Positions 34,617-43,621 of a DNA stretch of 64,000 nucleotides are shown here, piece by piece. Location of the stretch: the NCBI RefSeq assembly GCF_044793635.1, contig NZ_CP084992.1:3472001-3536000 (forward strand). Reading direction: 5' to 3'. Every line of letters begins with the position of its first letter. The stretch's first letter is position 1. A program made the position numbers and the translations under genes. The notes under the pieces were generated by a model. It was not told the origin of the DNA and did no database searches. It was given only the letters and a program-made list of their open reading frames with translations. Source of the DNA: Virgibacillus_F necropolis_A (GTDB lineage: Bacteria; Bacillota; Bacilli; Bacillales; Amphibacillaceae).

Positions 34617-35312
34617 CTAACTTTTATAGTGTCCTTTTTCGAATATTTGTCCATCCTCTATGTGCAAAACTCGGTCACATACGTCGAGCATTCTTTCATC
34701 GTGTGTCACCATAATGGCTGCTTTATTCCTTGATTTCACTTCATAGGATATCATTTCGACAACCTTTCTCCCGCGTTCGGAATCCAAACTGGCGGTAGGT
34801 TCATCAGCCAATATTAATGAGGGATCATTCATAAAGGCCCTGCCGATAGCGGCTCTCTGTTTTTCACCGCCAGAGAGACTTTGCGGATACTTGTCTAACC
34901 GATGACTTATGCCCAGATCATTTATTAATTCTTTCGCCTTTTTCAAGTTCTTTTTCTTGCTCTCTTTTCTAATATTTCCAATTAGCATTAACTGATCTAT
35001 TATAGTTAAATACGGAATTAAATGCGCTGATTGAAATATAAACCCGATTTCTTCTAATCTTTTGGAAGTTAATTTTGCAGATTTAAACGCTGTGATATCC
35101 TCTTCATTCAAGAACACCTTACCGTTTGTAGGTGTCAATAAAGCTCCGATAATGGAAAGGAGTGTACTTTTACCTGAACCAGAGGGGCCAACTACGGCCA
35201 TTAATTCTCCCTTATTTAAGTTAAATGATATGTCTTTCAATACTTTTACCGAGGTATCCCCATCTCCAAATACTTTAGTGACCTTATCCAACTTTAAAAT
35301 TTCTTTAGCCAT
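34617..35312 (-). CDS. ABC transporter ATP-binding protein (HrtA/LolD-like)
   Basis: The 231-residue ATPase has Walker A GPSGSGKST (about 40-48), Q-loop FIFQSAHLIPYLT, signature LSGGEKQRAAIGRA and Walker B LILADEPTASLDSE, the form typical of the MacB/LolD/HrtA class of mechanotransmission ABC systems. It follows the permease by two bases, so the pair is one operon. HrtA pumps heme with HrtB under HssRS control; no HssRS is visible here, so the substrate could also be a peptide. Confidence 0.85.
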   Translation of the reverse strand: MAKEILKLDKVTKVFGDGDTSVKVLKDISFNLNKGELMAVVGPSGSGKSTLLSIIGALLTPTNGKVFLNEEDITAFKSAKLTSKRLEEIGFIFQSAHLIPYLTIIDQLMLIGNIRKESKKKNLKKAKELINDLGISHRLDKYPQSLSGGEKQRAAIGRAFMNDPSLILADEPTASLDSERGRKVVEMISYEVKSRNKAAIMVTHDERMLDVCDRVLHIEDGQIFEKGHYKS

Positions 35313-35314
35313 AG

Positions 35315-36379
35315 TTATTCCACCTTTCCAATTGCTTCCAACGCATCGATTTTGGTGACTTTAAATACAGATAATAGCGATCCTGCTAGATTTAAACCTA
35401 AAAATAATGCTCCTGTACTTAAAATCAGTGCGGCAGAGGTTTTAAATGGCATACCTTCCGGCAATACTTGCACCATTCCAGTTATGGCCAGTACACTGAA
35501 TACCAGACTTATTACGGTAAGCAAAACCACTTGAATCATAATGCTCTTAGCAATATACTTTGTATTCGCTCCAACAGCTTTCAACACACCAAATTGACTT
35601 GTTTTTTGAATGGTAATGACATAGAAAAATACTGTGGAAACAAAGCCAGAGATAATAAACATAAATAACTTCATTACCATAAATGATCCCTGTGTTTCCG
35701 TATAACCTGGCATGGATTTAACCAATTCTTCTTTTGTCATGGTGTCATATTCTTCAATTGTCACTTTAGATCCTGTATACACTATCGCATTATAAGAAGG
35801 TTTGTCTGTAAATATTTTATGCATTCCTAATTCAAAATCAGCATAGATAACTGGCAGGAATGTATATGTCTGTTTTTCTATAAAACCTGCAATAGTCATT
35901 GTCTTTCCAGATGTTTTATCCTCAATCTTGTCTCCTAATTCGTATCCGTCTTTCTTTAAACTTTCACTTACAATAACTTCGTTTCCTGATAACTCACTAA
36001 TATCTTTTCCTTCTAAAACGCCCATATTGGGATATTTCTCTGTATTCACAGAGAAGTAAACAACGCCTATCTTATCATCTTGCTCTCCAACCAATTCAGA
36101 CATGGTAATTGCTAAGGGTGAAGATTTATCATCAAGTTTTTTCTGTATTGTATCTGCCTGTTCTGGTGCCAGTTCCGAATTAATAATTGCACCGTCAGAT
36201 TCTTCATCTATAATGGCATATTCTGTTGCTAAGTTTTCTAATGAAGAACTATCAGCATAGGATAAACCATTTGCTAAACCAGTAATGAAGAATAACAGGA
36301 ATAAAATGGCTACCATAATTAAGCCGAGTAATGTGTACCTTAGTTTGGATCGTTTTAATTCCTTAAAAGCTAAAAACAT
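35315..36379 (-). CDS. FtsX-type ABC permease (HrtB-like)
   Basis: The 354-residue permease has one N-terminal helix (about 15-36) after MFLAFKELKRSKLRY, an extracellular domain to about residue 230, then three helices at the C-terminus, including ATSIQKTSQFGVLKAVGA-like sequence (here QKTSQFGVLKAVGANTKYIA). The N-terminus and length closely resemble HrtB, which exports toxic heme. It is the first gene of a two-gene unit with the ATPase. GGGAGAGATAAT provides the ribosome binding site. Confidence 0.82.
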   Translation of the reverse strand: MFLAFKELKRSKLRYTLLGLIMVAILFLLFFITGLANGLSYADSSSLENLATEYAIIDEESDGAIINSELAPEQADTIQKKLDDKSSPLAITMSELVGEQDDKIGVVYFSVNTEKYPNMGVLEGKDISELSGNEVIVSESLKKDGYELGDKIEDKTSGKTMTIAGFIEKQTYTFLPVIYADFELGMHKIFTDKPSYNAIVYTGSKVTIEEYDTMTKEELVKSMPGYTETQGSFMVMKLFMFIISGFVSTVFFYVITIQKTSQFGVLKAVGANTKYIAKSIMIQVVLLTVISLVFSVLAITGMVQVLPEGMPFKTSAALILSTGALFLGLNLAGSLLSVFKVTKIDALEAIGKVE

Positions 36380-36590
36380 ATTATCTCTCCCTTATTCTTT
36401 TTAGTTTTACTGCCCCACTGCCTAATAAATGACCGCCAATCCACCCCAATATAACGAACATCATTGTTCTCACTTACCCATTTCACCTCGTTCCTGTACT
36501 TGCATATTTTGTCTATGTCATTATCATAAGGATGAAAAATTAATAGTATCTTTCTAAAGTCTTAAATAATTCTTAAATGTAACAAGCCAT

Positions 36591-36712
36591 AAGAAAAGCG
36601 CAAGCGCCTTGGTCAGCCCCGACAAGTTTAAGACGAATCTCTTAGTGATGATTTTTATCACAAAGAGATTTGACTTAAAACCTCAGGCGGGCTAGGGTGC
36701 TTGCGCTAGACA
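36591..36712. repeat. Palindromic dispersed repeat with GCGCAAGCGCC end (copy 2)
   Basis: The unit starts GAAAAGCGCAAGCGCCTTGG and ends GGTGCTTGCGCTAGACA. Inside, AATCTCTTAGTGAT and ATCACAAAGAGATT form a second hairpin, and GTTTAAGACGAATCTCTT pairs with AAGAGATTTGACTTAAAAC imperfectly, so nearly the whole element can fold into one long stem. It shares its terminal sequence with the repeat at 9147-9346 but not its middle. It lies between the ABC pair and the ger remnant, with no coding capacity. Confidence 0.75.
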
Positions 36713-36740
36713 GATTAACGCCAAAGTTTCTTTCCTTTTA

Positions 36741-36787
36741 AAAAATAAAACGCCAATCCCTCATAAAATAGAAGGGTCAGCGTTTTG
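36741..36787 (-). terminator. Terminator downstream of the ger remnant (minus strand)
   Basis: Read on the minus strand, CAAAACGCTGACCCTTC pairs with AGGGATTGGCGTTTT and is followed by ATTTTTTAAAAGG. Confidence 0.7.
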
Positions 36788-36914
36788 AATAAGAATGCCT
36801 ATATTTTATTTTATTTTAATTTTATCTGCTGTTTAATAATAACTTAGGTAGGGTAAGGACAGCATGTACATGTATGAATTATTAATGGAACCGAAAAACA
36901 TTATAGTTATCCGA

Positions 36915-37035
36915 CTATAGGTCGACCATATCTATTTGTCCCTTGAAAAATCCGCATTCTACAATAGCTACTTGATCCCAACACCCTGTTAATAAGAAGA
37001 CAAACGAGCAAATGATAAGCGAATAGATTTTTCAT
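36915..37035 (-). pseudogene. gerAC (Ger(x)C lipoprotein) N-terminal remnant
   Basis: The ATG at 37035 overlaps the gerAB stop (ATGA), as in ger operons, but its own frame is meaningless after a few codons. In a neighbouring frame the sequence reads LLTGCWDQVAIVECGFFKG, the unmistakable lipobox and start of a Ger(x)C protein, then stops at 36917. So the gene suffered an early frameshift and has lost all but about 35 of roughly 370 codons. Confidence 0.8.
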
Positions 37036-38138
37036 TTTCCAATCCGTTTCCCCTTTAGTTTAGAAACAACAAACAGTGCTAACGCAATAAAAAGGGTATA
37101 AATAAATGCCGTATTACTGACAATTGTTCCAAGTAAAGATACCTCAATTAAGTTTTGTGGAAACATACTGATGCCATATACAATCGGTGCTAATATGAAC
37201 ACTATTTTCACTTTTTTTGTATGCTTAAAGATAGAGTTGAGTGAAAGTACAGCGATATCCAACGCCATTGTAGTTGTATTAAAGATGGCCATAATCCAGA
37301 TAATAAAAAAGACAGACTCAAACCGTTCAAAAAATCCTCCTGGTATTTCTACGGTCTTAGCTAACTCTATAGTTGGGTATAATAGGTTAGACGTTACCGC
37401 ATTACCAAATACGCCAATACATATAATAAAAAGCATCATGTACAAAACTATAGGTATACACATTCCCATTGCAGCCATTTTAGGAGTTTTCTTTGGATTG
37501 TCCACTAATCCTATATAAAATAAAATAATGACAAATCCTGCATAAGAGCCCACTCCTGTATGTAATCCCTTTAGATAACCCTGCATGTCTGTTTCAAACA
37601 TTGGTAACAATAGGTTCGGTTCAAACCATTTTAAATTAAATGCAAAAACTGTTAGGGCAATAAAAAGAATAATCGGTAAGAACAGCATATTTAATCGAAA
37701 TAACCCTGCTCTAGAGCCCGAAACAGCGTAAACAACTACAAGAAGAAAACAAAGTGCGGTCACCTCGACAGGCGTGTGGTAAAGCAAATACAGATTGGAA
37801 ACATCTGCAATACTACGGACCTGATGTGCCGCAACACTTAACCATATTACAGCAAATAATATCGAGATAATGATTGCCACAGGTGTTGACAGGATGTTAG
37901 ATGTAAACGTGAAAAAGGATTGATTTGGAAATCTAATCGCCAGTTTAGCTAATAACCATGTAATTAGTACTGCAAGTGCTCCACCAACAAGGATAGCTAT
38001 CCAACCATCTGAAGCGACAGATGTAGTTGCCAGATTCCTTGGTAATGAAAGAATTCCTACACTAATCACAATGGAGGGTACAGCAATCATAATTTCTCTA
38101 TCGCTTATTTTTTCATCACCATATTCAAAGCTTTTCAT
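37032..38138 (-). CDS. Spore germination permease, GerAB type
   Basis: The 368-residue protein has about ten membrane helices of the amino acid/polyamine/organocation fold and the GerAB opening FEYGDEKISDREIMIAVPS followed by GILSLPR. GerAB subunits bind germinants in the spore inner membrane as part of the A-B-C receptor. I choose ATG 38138 (MKSFEYG) because GGAG lies six bases upstream and the stop of the preceding remnant frame overlaps it (TAATG). The frame is intact although both partner genes are fragments, so this receptor is probably not functional unless it works with subunits encoded elsewhere. Confidence 0.88.
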   Translation of the reverse strand: MKSFEYGDEKISDREIMIAVPSIVISVGILSLPRNLATTSVASDGWIAILVGGALAVLITWLLAKLAIRFPNQSFFTFTSNILSTPVAIIISILFAVIWLSVAAHQVRSIADVSNLYLLYHTPVEVTALCFLLVVVYAVSGSRAGLFRLNMLFLPIILFIALTVFAFNLKWFEPNLLLPMFETDMQGYLKGLHTGVGSYAGFVIILFYIGLVDNPKKTPKMAAMGMCIPIVLYMMLFIICIGVFGNAVTSNLLYPTIELAKTVEIPGGFFERFESVFFIIWIMAIFNTTTMALDIAVLSLNSIFKHTKKVKIVFILAPIVYGISMFPQNLIEVSLLGTIVSNTAFIYTLFIALALFVVSKLKGKRIGK

Positions 38139-38232
38139 TACTTTCTCCATTCTAGGTTTTTATCTTTTTTTGTTTTCCGTTTTTTAGCCCGTTCCATTTC
38201 ATCCCTTCTTTTGCCCGTAGCCTCGGACTTTT
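38138..38232 (-). pseudogene. Possible gerAA C-terminal remnant
   Basis: Directly upstream of gerAB a frame reads KSEATGKRRDEMERAKKRKT and continues with a lysine-rich tail that stops in a TAATG overlap with gerAB. Charged tails of this sort end many GerA-type A subunits, and position is right. The frame is closed by a stop at about 38235, so fewer than 35 codons remain. Confidence 0.4.
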
Positions 38233-38274
38233 ATACAAAACTAGGTTAGATGTGTAAGGACACTCATTATAATT

Positions 38275-38493
38275 TTAATCTGCGAAGGATGTATATGAAC
38301 AGTATAGGCTTTCCTTAAGCTCTTTCAATATTTTTTTCAACTCCGTAACTGCCAATGTAATATTTTCGTTCATATATGCAATCCATATTAGATTCGTATT
38401 TTGATCGAATGTTTTATAATTGATTGTTCTTTGTAGCGGTACTATGTTTCCTGAAAAATTCTTGTCAACGGTTTTGCTCAATAGAAATAACAA
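38275..38493 (-). pseudogene. Possible LysR-type regulator C-terminal remnant
   Basis: A 72-residue minus-strand frame ends INYKTFDQNTNLIWIAYMNE and a helix TLAVTELKKILKELKES. The pattern of a strand, then LIW-A-M-N and a final helix resembles the end of LysR-family effector domains. There is no DNA-binding part and no ribosome binding site. Identification is weak; it could be a chance frame. Confidence 0.25.
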
Positions 38494-38628
38494 AAAGTCT
38501 TATTCATCTTATGAATAAAGGGAAAATAGGCTTTGTTCATGTAAGACCATATAAAATCTGAAAAAATGAGGTTTAATCTGTTTTAATATAAATATATTTA
38601 ATCAGGCGATATTCATGTGAAAATGAAT

Positions 38629-40104
38629 TCATCTTGATTCAAGGTTATTTACTTCAAATGAAACACGTATTCCCGATTCAATTGCCCCTTGAATCCACCC
38701 ATGAGTTAAGGCTGTATGTTCACCTGCAAAATGTACTCTATGTTCCGGGGTGGCGAGATACGGAAAAAGTTCGGTCTCCTGTTCGGGTTTAAATAAGGTG
38801 AATGCACCTGCTGCATAAGGATCTAATACCCAGTTATAACTGGTTCCTGTTACAAAATCATTTCGAATGGCTTGACCGTGTATTTCTGCCAATTCATTAA
38901 GTGCTTGTGCTATACGCTCTTTGTCTGATTTACTTACCCAAACCAGTGCATCATCCTCCCATGTGTAACTCCCTAGAAGAACGCCACTTTTCTGATTAAA
39001 TGCATGACTTGGATAATGTGCTAAACGGATGCGCAGGTCTGTGATTGTTTTTCCTCCAAACAACCCTTGTTTTTCCCAAAACCGATTATTAAACTGAATT
39101 CCTACTTTAGTAGAAGGAACATAGTGAAGTTCACGGATGGCTTTCCATTTGTGATAGGAGAAGGAATCTCTAGGTTGAATGTCTATAAATTGAAGTACTG
39201 TAAATGGAAGCGTTACAATTGCCAAATCCCCAGTAATTTGACTTAATTTGCCCGTTCTTGTATCCATACAAGTAAATGTTACCTGATTTTCTCCCTGTTC
39301 AATTTTGGTGATTTCTTGATTGAAATGAATGTTTTCATTCATTTCAGGTAGAAACGCTTTAGGTAGTTGATCTAAACCACCGGTAATTTCAAAGAATTGA
39401 ATTTCTTTATTAAATAAAATCATGAATTCTCGAAGTAACTCGACAAAAGATAGTTCTGGTAATCCTGTTACATCTGATAATACTTTAATCATTTCGATTG
39501 CACCGTCTGATAATGTTTTGCCGGTTGGATTATATCGAAAAAAGGTGGAGAGCGAATATCTTTCAAAATGTTGAACAACGATAGGCCAGTTTTTCAGGGG
39601 GTTTTGATTGATAAAATCTATAATCGGCTGGATTGCAAATTGAATAAGTTCATTAGCTGTTTTTCCTTTTTCATTAGGAGCGACTGGATAATTCAGAATG
39701 GCAGGGTTTTGCTTGTATAAATAGTATCTTATTTTAACCCCATTTGCGTACATAAGATCGTTTGGGGATGAATTAATAAATGGATTGACGTTCAAACCAA
39801 ATTTTTTTATATACTCCATTACTAAATAGTGGGTATTAGGTATTCGCATCGCACCGGCTTCCATATAATGCCCTTTTGTAAAGGGGGTGCGAATCGTATA
39901 AATACGACCTCCAACACGCTCCCTCGCCTCGATGATCTTTACGTTATGCCCTGCTTGCTTTAAGAGAGAACCTGCTACTAATCCTGACATACCAGCCCCA
40001 GCAATGATAATATCCTTTGGAGCATTTGTTTTTGGTAACCCCTTTTGAATAGCGTGAATCATTTGAGATGGTGAGTAATGAGGAGGTAAATAATTCATCA
40101 ACAT
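38629..40104 (-). CDS. Flavin amine oxidase / L-amino acid oxidase (YobN-like)
   Basis: The 491-residue protein has the FAD-binding GAGMSGLVAGSLLKQAGH (about 36-53), followed by IIEARERVGGRIYT, and the C-terminal FAD motif FAGEHTALTHGWIQGAIESG. Both are diagnostic for the monoamine/L-amino acid oxidase family. The substrate-facing middle part (around MRIPNTHYLVMEYI) resembles L-amino acid oxidases such as B. subtilis YobN. It oxidises an amine or amino acid with O2, giving H2O2 and ammonia. There is no signal peptide. GGAG lies 12 bases from the ATG, somewhat far. Confidence 0.85.
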   Translation of the reverse strand: MLMNYLPPHYSPSQMIHAIQKGLPKTNAPKDIIIAGAGMSGLVAGSLLKQAGHNVKIIEARERVGGRIYTIRTPFTKGHYMEAGAMRIPNTHYLVMEYIKKFGLNVNPFINSSPNDLMYANGVKIRYYLYKQNPAILNYPVAPNEKGKTANELIQFAIQPIIDFINQNPLKNWPIVVQHFERYSLSTFFRYNPTGKTLSDGAIEMIKVLSDVTGLPELSFVELLREFMILFNKEIQFFEITGGLDQLPKAFLPEMNENIHFNQEITKIEQGENQVTFTCMDTRTGKLSQITGDLAIVTLPFTVLQFIDIQPRDSFSYHKWKAIRELHYVPSTKVGIQFNNRFWEKQGLFGGKTITDLRIRLAHYPSHAFNQKSGVLLGSYTWEDDALVWVSKSDKERIAQALNELAEIHGQAIRNDFVTGTSYNWVLDPYAAGAFTLFKPEQETELFPYLATPEHRVHFAGEHTALTHGWIQGAIESGIRVSFEVNNLESR

Positions 40105-40639
40105 ATTAATTAAATACTCCTTTCATCTTCTTTATCAAGTTGGTTTTAGCAAAATGGGCTTTATATCCAAACTATTCATGAGGGCTTAATCCATATGTCT
40201 AATAAAGGTAAAATAAATCTTTAACATAACCATATTTTTGGTGTTTTATAGTTTAGATGCTGAATTGGAAAAGTATAGAATGGAAGATATCGGTTATATA
40301 TCGAACAAATTGGGATTCAGACAGTAAAATGCAGTAACCCATGGCACGTTTGTTGAGGAAATACAAAGGATCATCCATGTTAGTCAGGACTAAAATGGAT
40401 GATCCTCTATCTTTACGCATATGCTTAGCATTTTAATTGGAATGAAAAGTGTAAGAGTATTGAACCGAAAGTGTAATAATTGGAGTCGAAAATGCGATAG
40501 TAGTGTAAAAAGGCTACCTTATAGATTTAATTAGATGGTTCATCTTGAAATTGTAAGTTATGCCAGAACAACACGACTGCAAATGAATTATGACCAAAGG
40601 GATTATCTATTAAAGCGATTAAATTGGGGGGAATAGAAA
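40105..40639. other. Gap with a hairpin at 40368-40406
   Basis: AGGATCATCCAT and ATGGATGATCCT are exact complements around a 15-base loop, followed by CTATCTTTACG, possibly a terminator or operator. The repeated phrase AAAATGG and AGTGTAA occurs several times around 40450-40520 (GTGTAAGAG, GTGTAATAA, GTGTAAAAA). No gene seen. Confidence 0.4.
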
Positions 40640-40899
40640 ATGGATGTAAAGACACTTTTGTTACAACAATGGGCAAGCTGCTTAGATGAAGAAGACTGGT
40701 TTCCACCACTTGAAAAAGTGCTAGAGGATATTACTTTTGAACGGGCAATTTGGAAACCAGCTGATGGGGCAATGAATTCCATTTGGAAATAGTTTGTCAT
40801 TTGCGTTTCTATGAAAAGAGATTTCTGATGCGATTTCTTGGTGAAACTGCATCAAGTGCTTCGATTTCTTTTACAGTTTTATTTTCATTGAGAGCATAG
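40640..40899 (+). pseudogene. DinB-family protein, frameshifted and truncated
   Basis: GGGGGGAATAGAAA precedes ATG 40640, and the frame reads DEEDWFPPLEKVLEDITFER then WKPADGAMNSIWK before TAG at 40790. Shifting frame restores EIVCHLRFYEKRFLMRFLGE, so the intact reading would be SIWEIVCHLRFYEKR, the DinB helix with its metal-binding histidine. The second frame continues only to 40899, about half the 150-170 residues of a DinB-like thiol-dependent enzyme. It is a frameshifted, 3'-truncated gene. Confidence 0.72.
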
Positions 40900-41049
40900 G
40901 ATAAATCTTTCTCTGAGAGGGGTTTTCTTGTGAACGTAAGAAAACTAACCCACTCATTTTTAAAAAATGTAAAAAAAGTTTGACATTAATTTCGGTTTAG
41001 CATACACTAAATATGTAAAATGTATTTGACGTTTAGTTGGTGAAAAGTA

Positions 41050-41253
41050 TTGAAAAATCTAATTAAAAAGTTACGTAAAAATAAGAAAATGTCACAAGAA
41101 GACTTGGCCCAAAGGTGCAAGGTATCTAGACAGACTATTAATGCGATTGAAAACAATAAATATGATCCTAGTCTCGTTCTGGCATTCTCTTTAGCCACCA
41201 TAATGGATGTCACTGTAGATGAATTATTTTTGTATGAAATGGATGGTGAGTAA
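41050..41253 (+). CDS. XRE-family transcriptional regulator (module 1)
   Basis: The 67-residue protein is a single helix-turn-helix domain: LRKNKKMSQEDLAQRCKVSR followed by QTINAIENNKYDPSLVLAF and a short VTVDELFLYE tail, the YgzD/YozG type. The start is TTG after GTTGGTGAAAAG, a weak site. The next gene begins one base after its stop, so the two are co-translated. A similar pair occurs 4.2 kb downstream. These regulators usually repress their own operon; an obvious palindrome is not visible upstream of this copy. Confidence 0.85.
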   Translation: MKNLIKKLRKNKKMSQEDLAQRCKVSRQTINAIENNKYDPSLVLAFSLATIMDVTVDELFLYEMDGE

Positions 41254-41254
41254 A

Positions 41255-41641
41255 ATGACAAAAAAAAGTTTTGTTCTAATTATATGTTTCTCACTAATTT
41301 TATTCATTGTTTTAACGTGGTCAGATCTCATGAATGGGGATTTTTTGTCTAAGGGGAATATGCTAATGTTCGTAATTTTGCTGGGTGGAAGCTTTCAGCT
41401 CTTTACATGGCGAAATGATGAAAGAGCGAAAAAGGATGAAATGGGTAGACAAATTGTAAGTCGGAGTTCTGTAATTAGCTATCGGATTCTGACAGCCGCA
41501 CTTTTCGTGTTGTGGCTGGTTGACCGGAAACTTTATCATCCAAATAATGAGTTCGGCAATGAATTTTTATTTATCGGGTTATGTCTTTCGCTTGTCCTCC
41601 TACCCGTATCGCAGTTTATAGCATCCAGGAAGTATCGATAA
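41255..41641 (+). CDS. Four-helix membrane protein paired with XRE regulator (module 1)
   Basis: The 128-residue protein has four predicted helices (about 5-22, 37-52, 77-95 and 103-121) and a cytoplasmic loop with RNDERAKKDEMGRQIVSRSS, where the charged DE/KxxE and following segment recall DUF2178-type proteins. I use ATG 41255 behind GGTGAG. The longer frame from 41219 overlaps the regulator gene. Function is unknown; the constant partnership with a small XRE protein suggests a regulated membrane activity, possibly immunity or stress-related. Confidence 0.65.
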   Translation: MTKKSFVLIICFSLILFIVLTWSDLMNGDFLSKGNMLMFVILLGGSFQLFTWRNDERAKKDEMGRQIVSRSSVISYRILTAALFVLWLVDRKLYHPNNEFGNEFLFIGLCLSLVLLPVSQFIASRKYR

Positions 41642-41818
41642 TTACGTGAAAGTCGCGTAATTGAAAACCAGTCGAATGATTGATCATTTTGGGATCTTCT
41701 ATGATGTAACCCTGATTCCCCATGATAATCTATGATGTTTCATGATAGTTGGTGAAACCGTTAAAACGAGGGTTGCGTGACTCCCTCCTTTACTTACAAG
41801 CAATAATAGGGGGTTAAA

Positions 41819-42523
41819 ATGATGTATCAAAGGAAGTCTGAGTTCTTGTATCAACTGACTTTTAAACAATTCATTTTTCAAGTAAATTGTTTTTTGTCAG
41901 AAGAAGAGGATGAATTGACTTTGATTGATGCGGCGAACCCGGGAAACGCTGAGCGGATTTTGGATGTTGCCAAACAAATTGGAAAACCGATTACGAAGCT
42001 CGTCTTCACACATGCCCATGGAGATCATATCGGATCATTGGATCTTTTGAAGGAAGCATTGCCAGATGCCTGTGTGATGATTCCCGAGCGGGAAATGAAA
42101 ATATTTTATGGGAACACTGAACCTCAACCCGGGGAGCCGAAATCGCCGATTCGTCAAATCACCTATCCCAAATCTCTGAAAACAAAGCCCGATGTACTTC
42201 TTCAAAATGATGACCGGGTAAACTCGCTTTTGGCCATCACCTCCCCCGGGCATTCACCGGGTTCCATGTCTTTTTTTGATACACGTGACAGCGCATTGAT
42301 TGTCGGAGATGCATTTCAAACTCTGGGTGGTGTTGCTGTGTCTGGAAAGTTCAAACCACTATACCCATTCCCAGCTTTAGCAACATGGAACAAACAAGTT
42401 TCGTTGTCCAGTGCCCGTAAATTAAGAGAACTCTCACCATCCTTGTTAGCGGTTGGCCACGGCGATGCGCTTGATCAACCATTACTAGAGATGGACCGCG
42501 CAATTAAACTCGCACAAAGTTGA
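41819..42523 (+). CDS. MBL-fold metallo-hydrolase
   Basis: The 234-residue protein has the metallo-beta-lactamase signature HAHGDHIGSLD (residues about 65-75), a second metal histidine in SPGHSPGSMSF and the aspartate in IVGDAFQTLGG, with a last histidine in AVGHGDAL. Such proteins are lactonases, glyoxalase II-like enzymes or thioesterases; sequence alone does not show which. GGGGGT is a modest ribosome binding site. It is monocistronic, followed by a GGGCGC-type hairpin. Confidence 0.85.
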   Translation: MMYQRKSEFLYQLTFKQFIFQVNCFLSEEEDELTLIDAANPGNAERILDVAKQIGKPITKLVFTHAHGDHIGSLDLLKEALPDACVMIPEREMKIFYGNTEPQPGEPKSPIRQITYPKSLKTKPDVLLQNDDRVNSLLAITSPGHSPGSMSFFDTRDSALIVGDAFQTLGGVAVSGKFKPLYPFPALATWNKQVSLSSARKLRELSPSLLAVGHGDALDQPLLEMDRAIKLAQS

Positions 42524-42603
42524 GGATACTTATAATCGGGTTAAGCTCTTCATCATCGTATAAGGAACGAAATAAAAAAATATTTCTATTCAACAATACG
42601 AAC

Positions 42604-42645
42604 GGGCGCTTTCTGGAATAAAGGTCAGTGCTCACTTTTCATTTA
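42604..42645. repeat. GGGCGC-type hairpin motif
   Basis: GGGCGCTTTCTGGAATAAAG followed by GTCAGTGCTCACTTTTCATTT: another member of the dispersed family, placed between two unrelated genes where a terminator is expected. Confidence 0.5.
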
Positions 42646-42793
42646 AAGGGCTATTTTGTTAAATAAAAGATTAATAATCAAAATTAGCAAAGACCATCCA
42701 TTTTTCAAAAAAATTTTTTATATACCCGTATCTTTTTGTTTTGATTTTTCGTTTATAAGAAGTGAAAGACCAAAATTGAGGAGTGGATTTGCA

Positions 42794-43597
42794 ATGCGGC
42801 CGCATGTACAAAAAACTCTCGCTGTAGCGAATGAAAAGTTTGAGAATGCTGTTCAACAATACCTGAAGGACTTAGAAAACTATTGCCAATCATTGAGTAA
42901 CTCAACATGGGATGGAGAAGACCTGATGCAGGAAACATTGACCAAGGCTTATAAAAGCTGGATTGGAACACCGAAGTCTGTGTCCAAAGCTTATTTATTT
43001 CGAATTGCCTCCAATACATGGATTGATGAATTCCGAAAATGCAAGCCGGATGTAGTTTTTAATTCGGATATGTCTGAACGAATGGCGAAGAAAGAAATGA
43101 ATTCGGATGTTATGTATAGTGCAATTGAAATGTTGTTGCGTGAGCTTACGCCTAAACAACGTGTTGCCATGTTGCTGTCTGGAATGGACTACACAGCACA
43201 GGAAATCGCAGAGATGACTGGAACAAGTGAAGGGGCAGTTAAGGCAGCTCTCCATCGTGCTCGAAAAAGATTAAATCGGATGAAAAATGAAGATGATTTA
43301 AACATGGACCATCACAGAGTTATAACGTATGTCACTGCAATACAAAATGGGAAACCGGAAAAATTAATAGATCTCTTTCAAAAAGAAATGTTGGAACCCC
43401 ACCAAATGTCCGTCACATCTGTTCAAATAGTTTCTAGACCAAGGGTAGCAATACAACAAATTTCGAGAGTAGGTGTGTCATACTTACTTGTGGCAATTCA
43501 AGTTAACAATGGAAATCTCTTATTTATACCATTTTATAGGTCAGAATGGCTGAATTCATCGTTATGGTTGACGCAGGAGTCTTCATTCGTCTCATAA
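42794..43597 (+). CDS. ECF-type RNA polymerase sigma factor with C-terminal extension
   Basis: Region 2 is visible in YCQSLSNSTWDGEDLMQETL and AYLFRIASNTWIDEFRK (about residues 30-80). Region 4 reads LTPKQRVAMLLSGMDYTAQE and the recognition helix SEGAVKAALHRARKRL (about 118-165). About 95 residues follow (from NEDDLNMDHHRVITYVTAIQ), resembling the SnoaL-like tail of SigJ-type ECF factors, which can act without a separate anti-sigma factor. No anti-sigma gene is adjacent. ATG 42794 follows GAGGAG; the longer frame from 42656 has no ribosome binding site. Confidence 0.82.
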   Translation: MRPHVQKTLAVANEKFENAVQQYLKDLENYCQSLSNSTWDGEDLMQETLTKAYKSWIGTPKSVSKAYLFRIASNTWIDEFRKCKPDVVFNSDMSERMAKKEMNSDVMYSAIEMLLRELTPKQRVAMLLSGMDYTAQEIAEMTGTSEGAVKAALHRARKRLNRMKNEDDLNMDHHRVITYVTAIQNGKPEKLIDLFQKEMLEPHQMSVTSVQIVSRPRVAIQQISRVGVSYLLVAIQVNNGNLLFIPFYRSEWLNSSLWLTQESSFVS

Positions 43598-43621
43598 AGA
43601 AAGGGATATCCAAGATGTCGA

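Noticed and set aside
42656..42793. N-terminal extension of the sigma factor
   Set aside because: The sequence is hydrophobic and lacks a ribosome binding site, while GAGGAG precedes ATG 42794.
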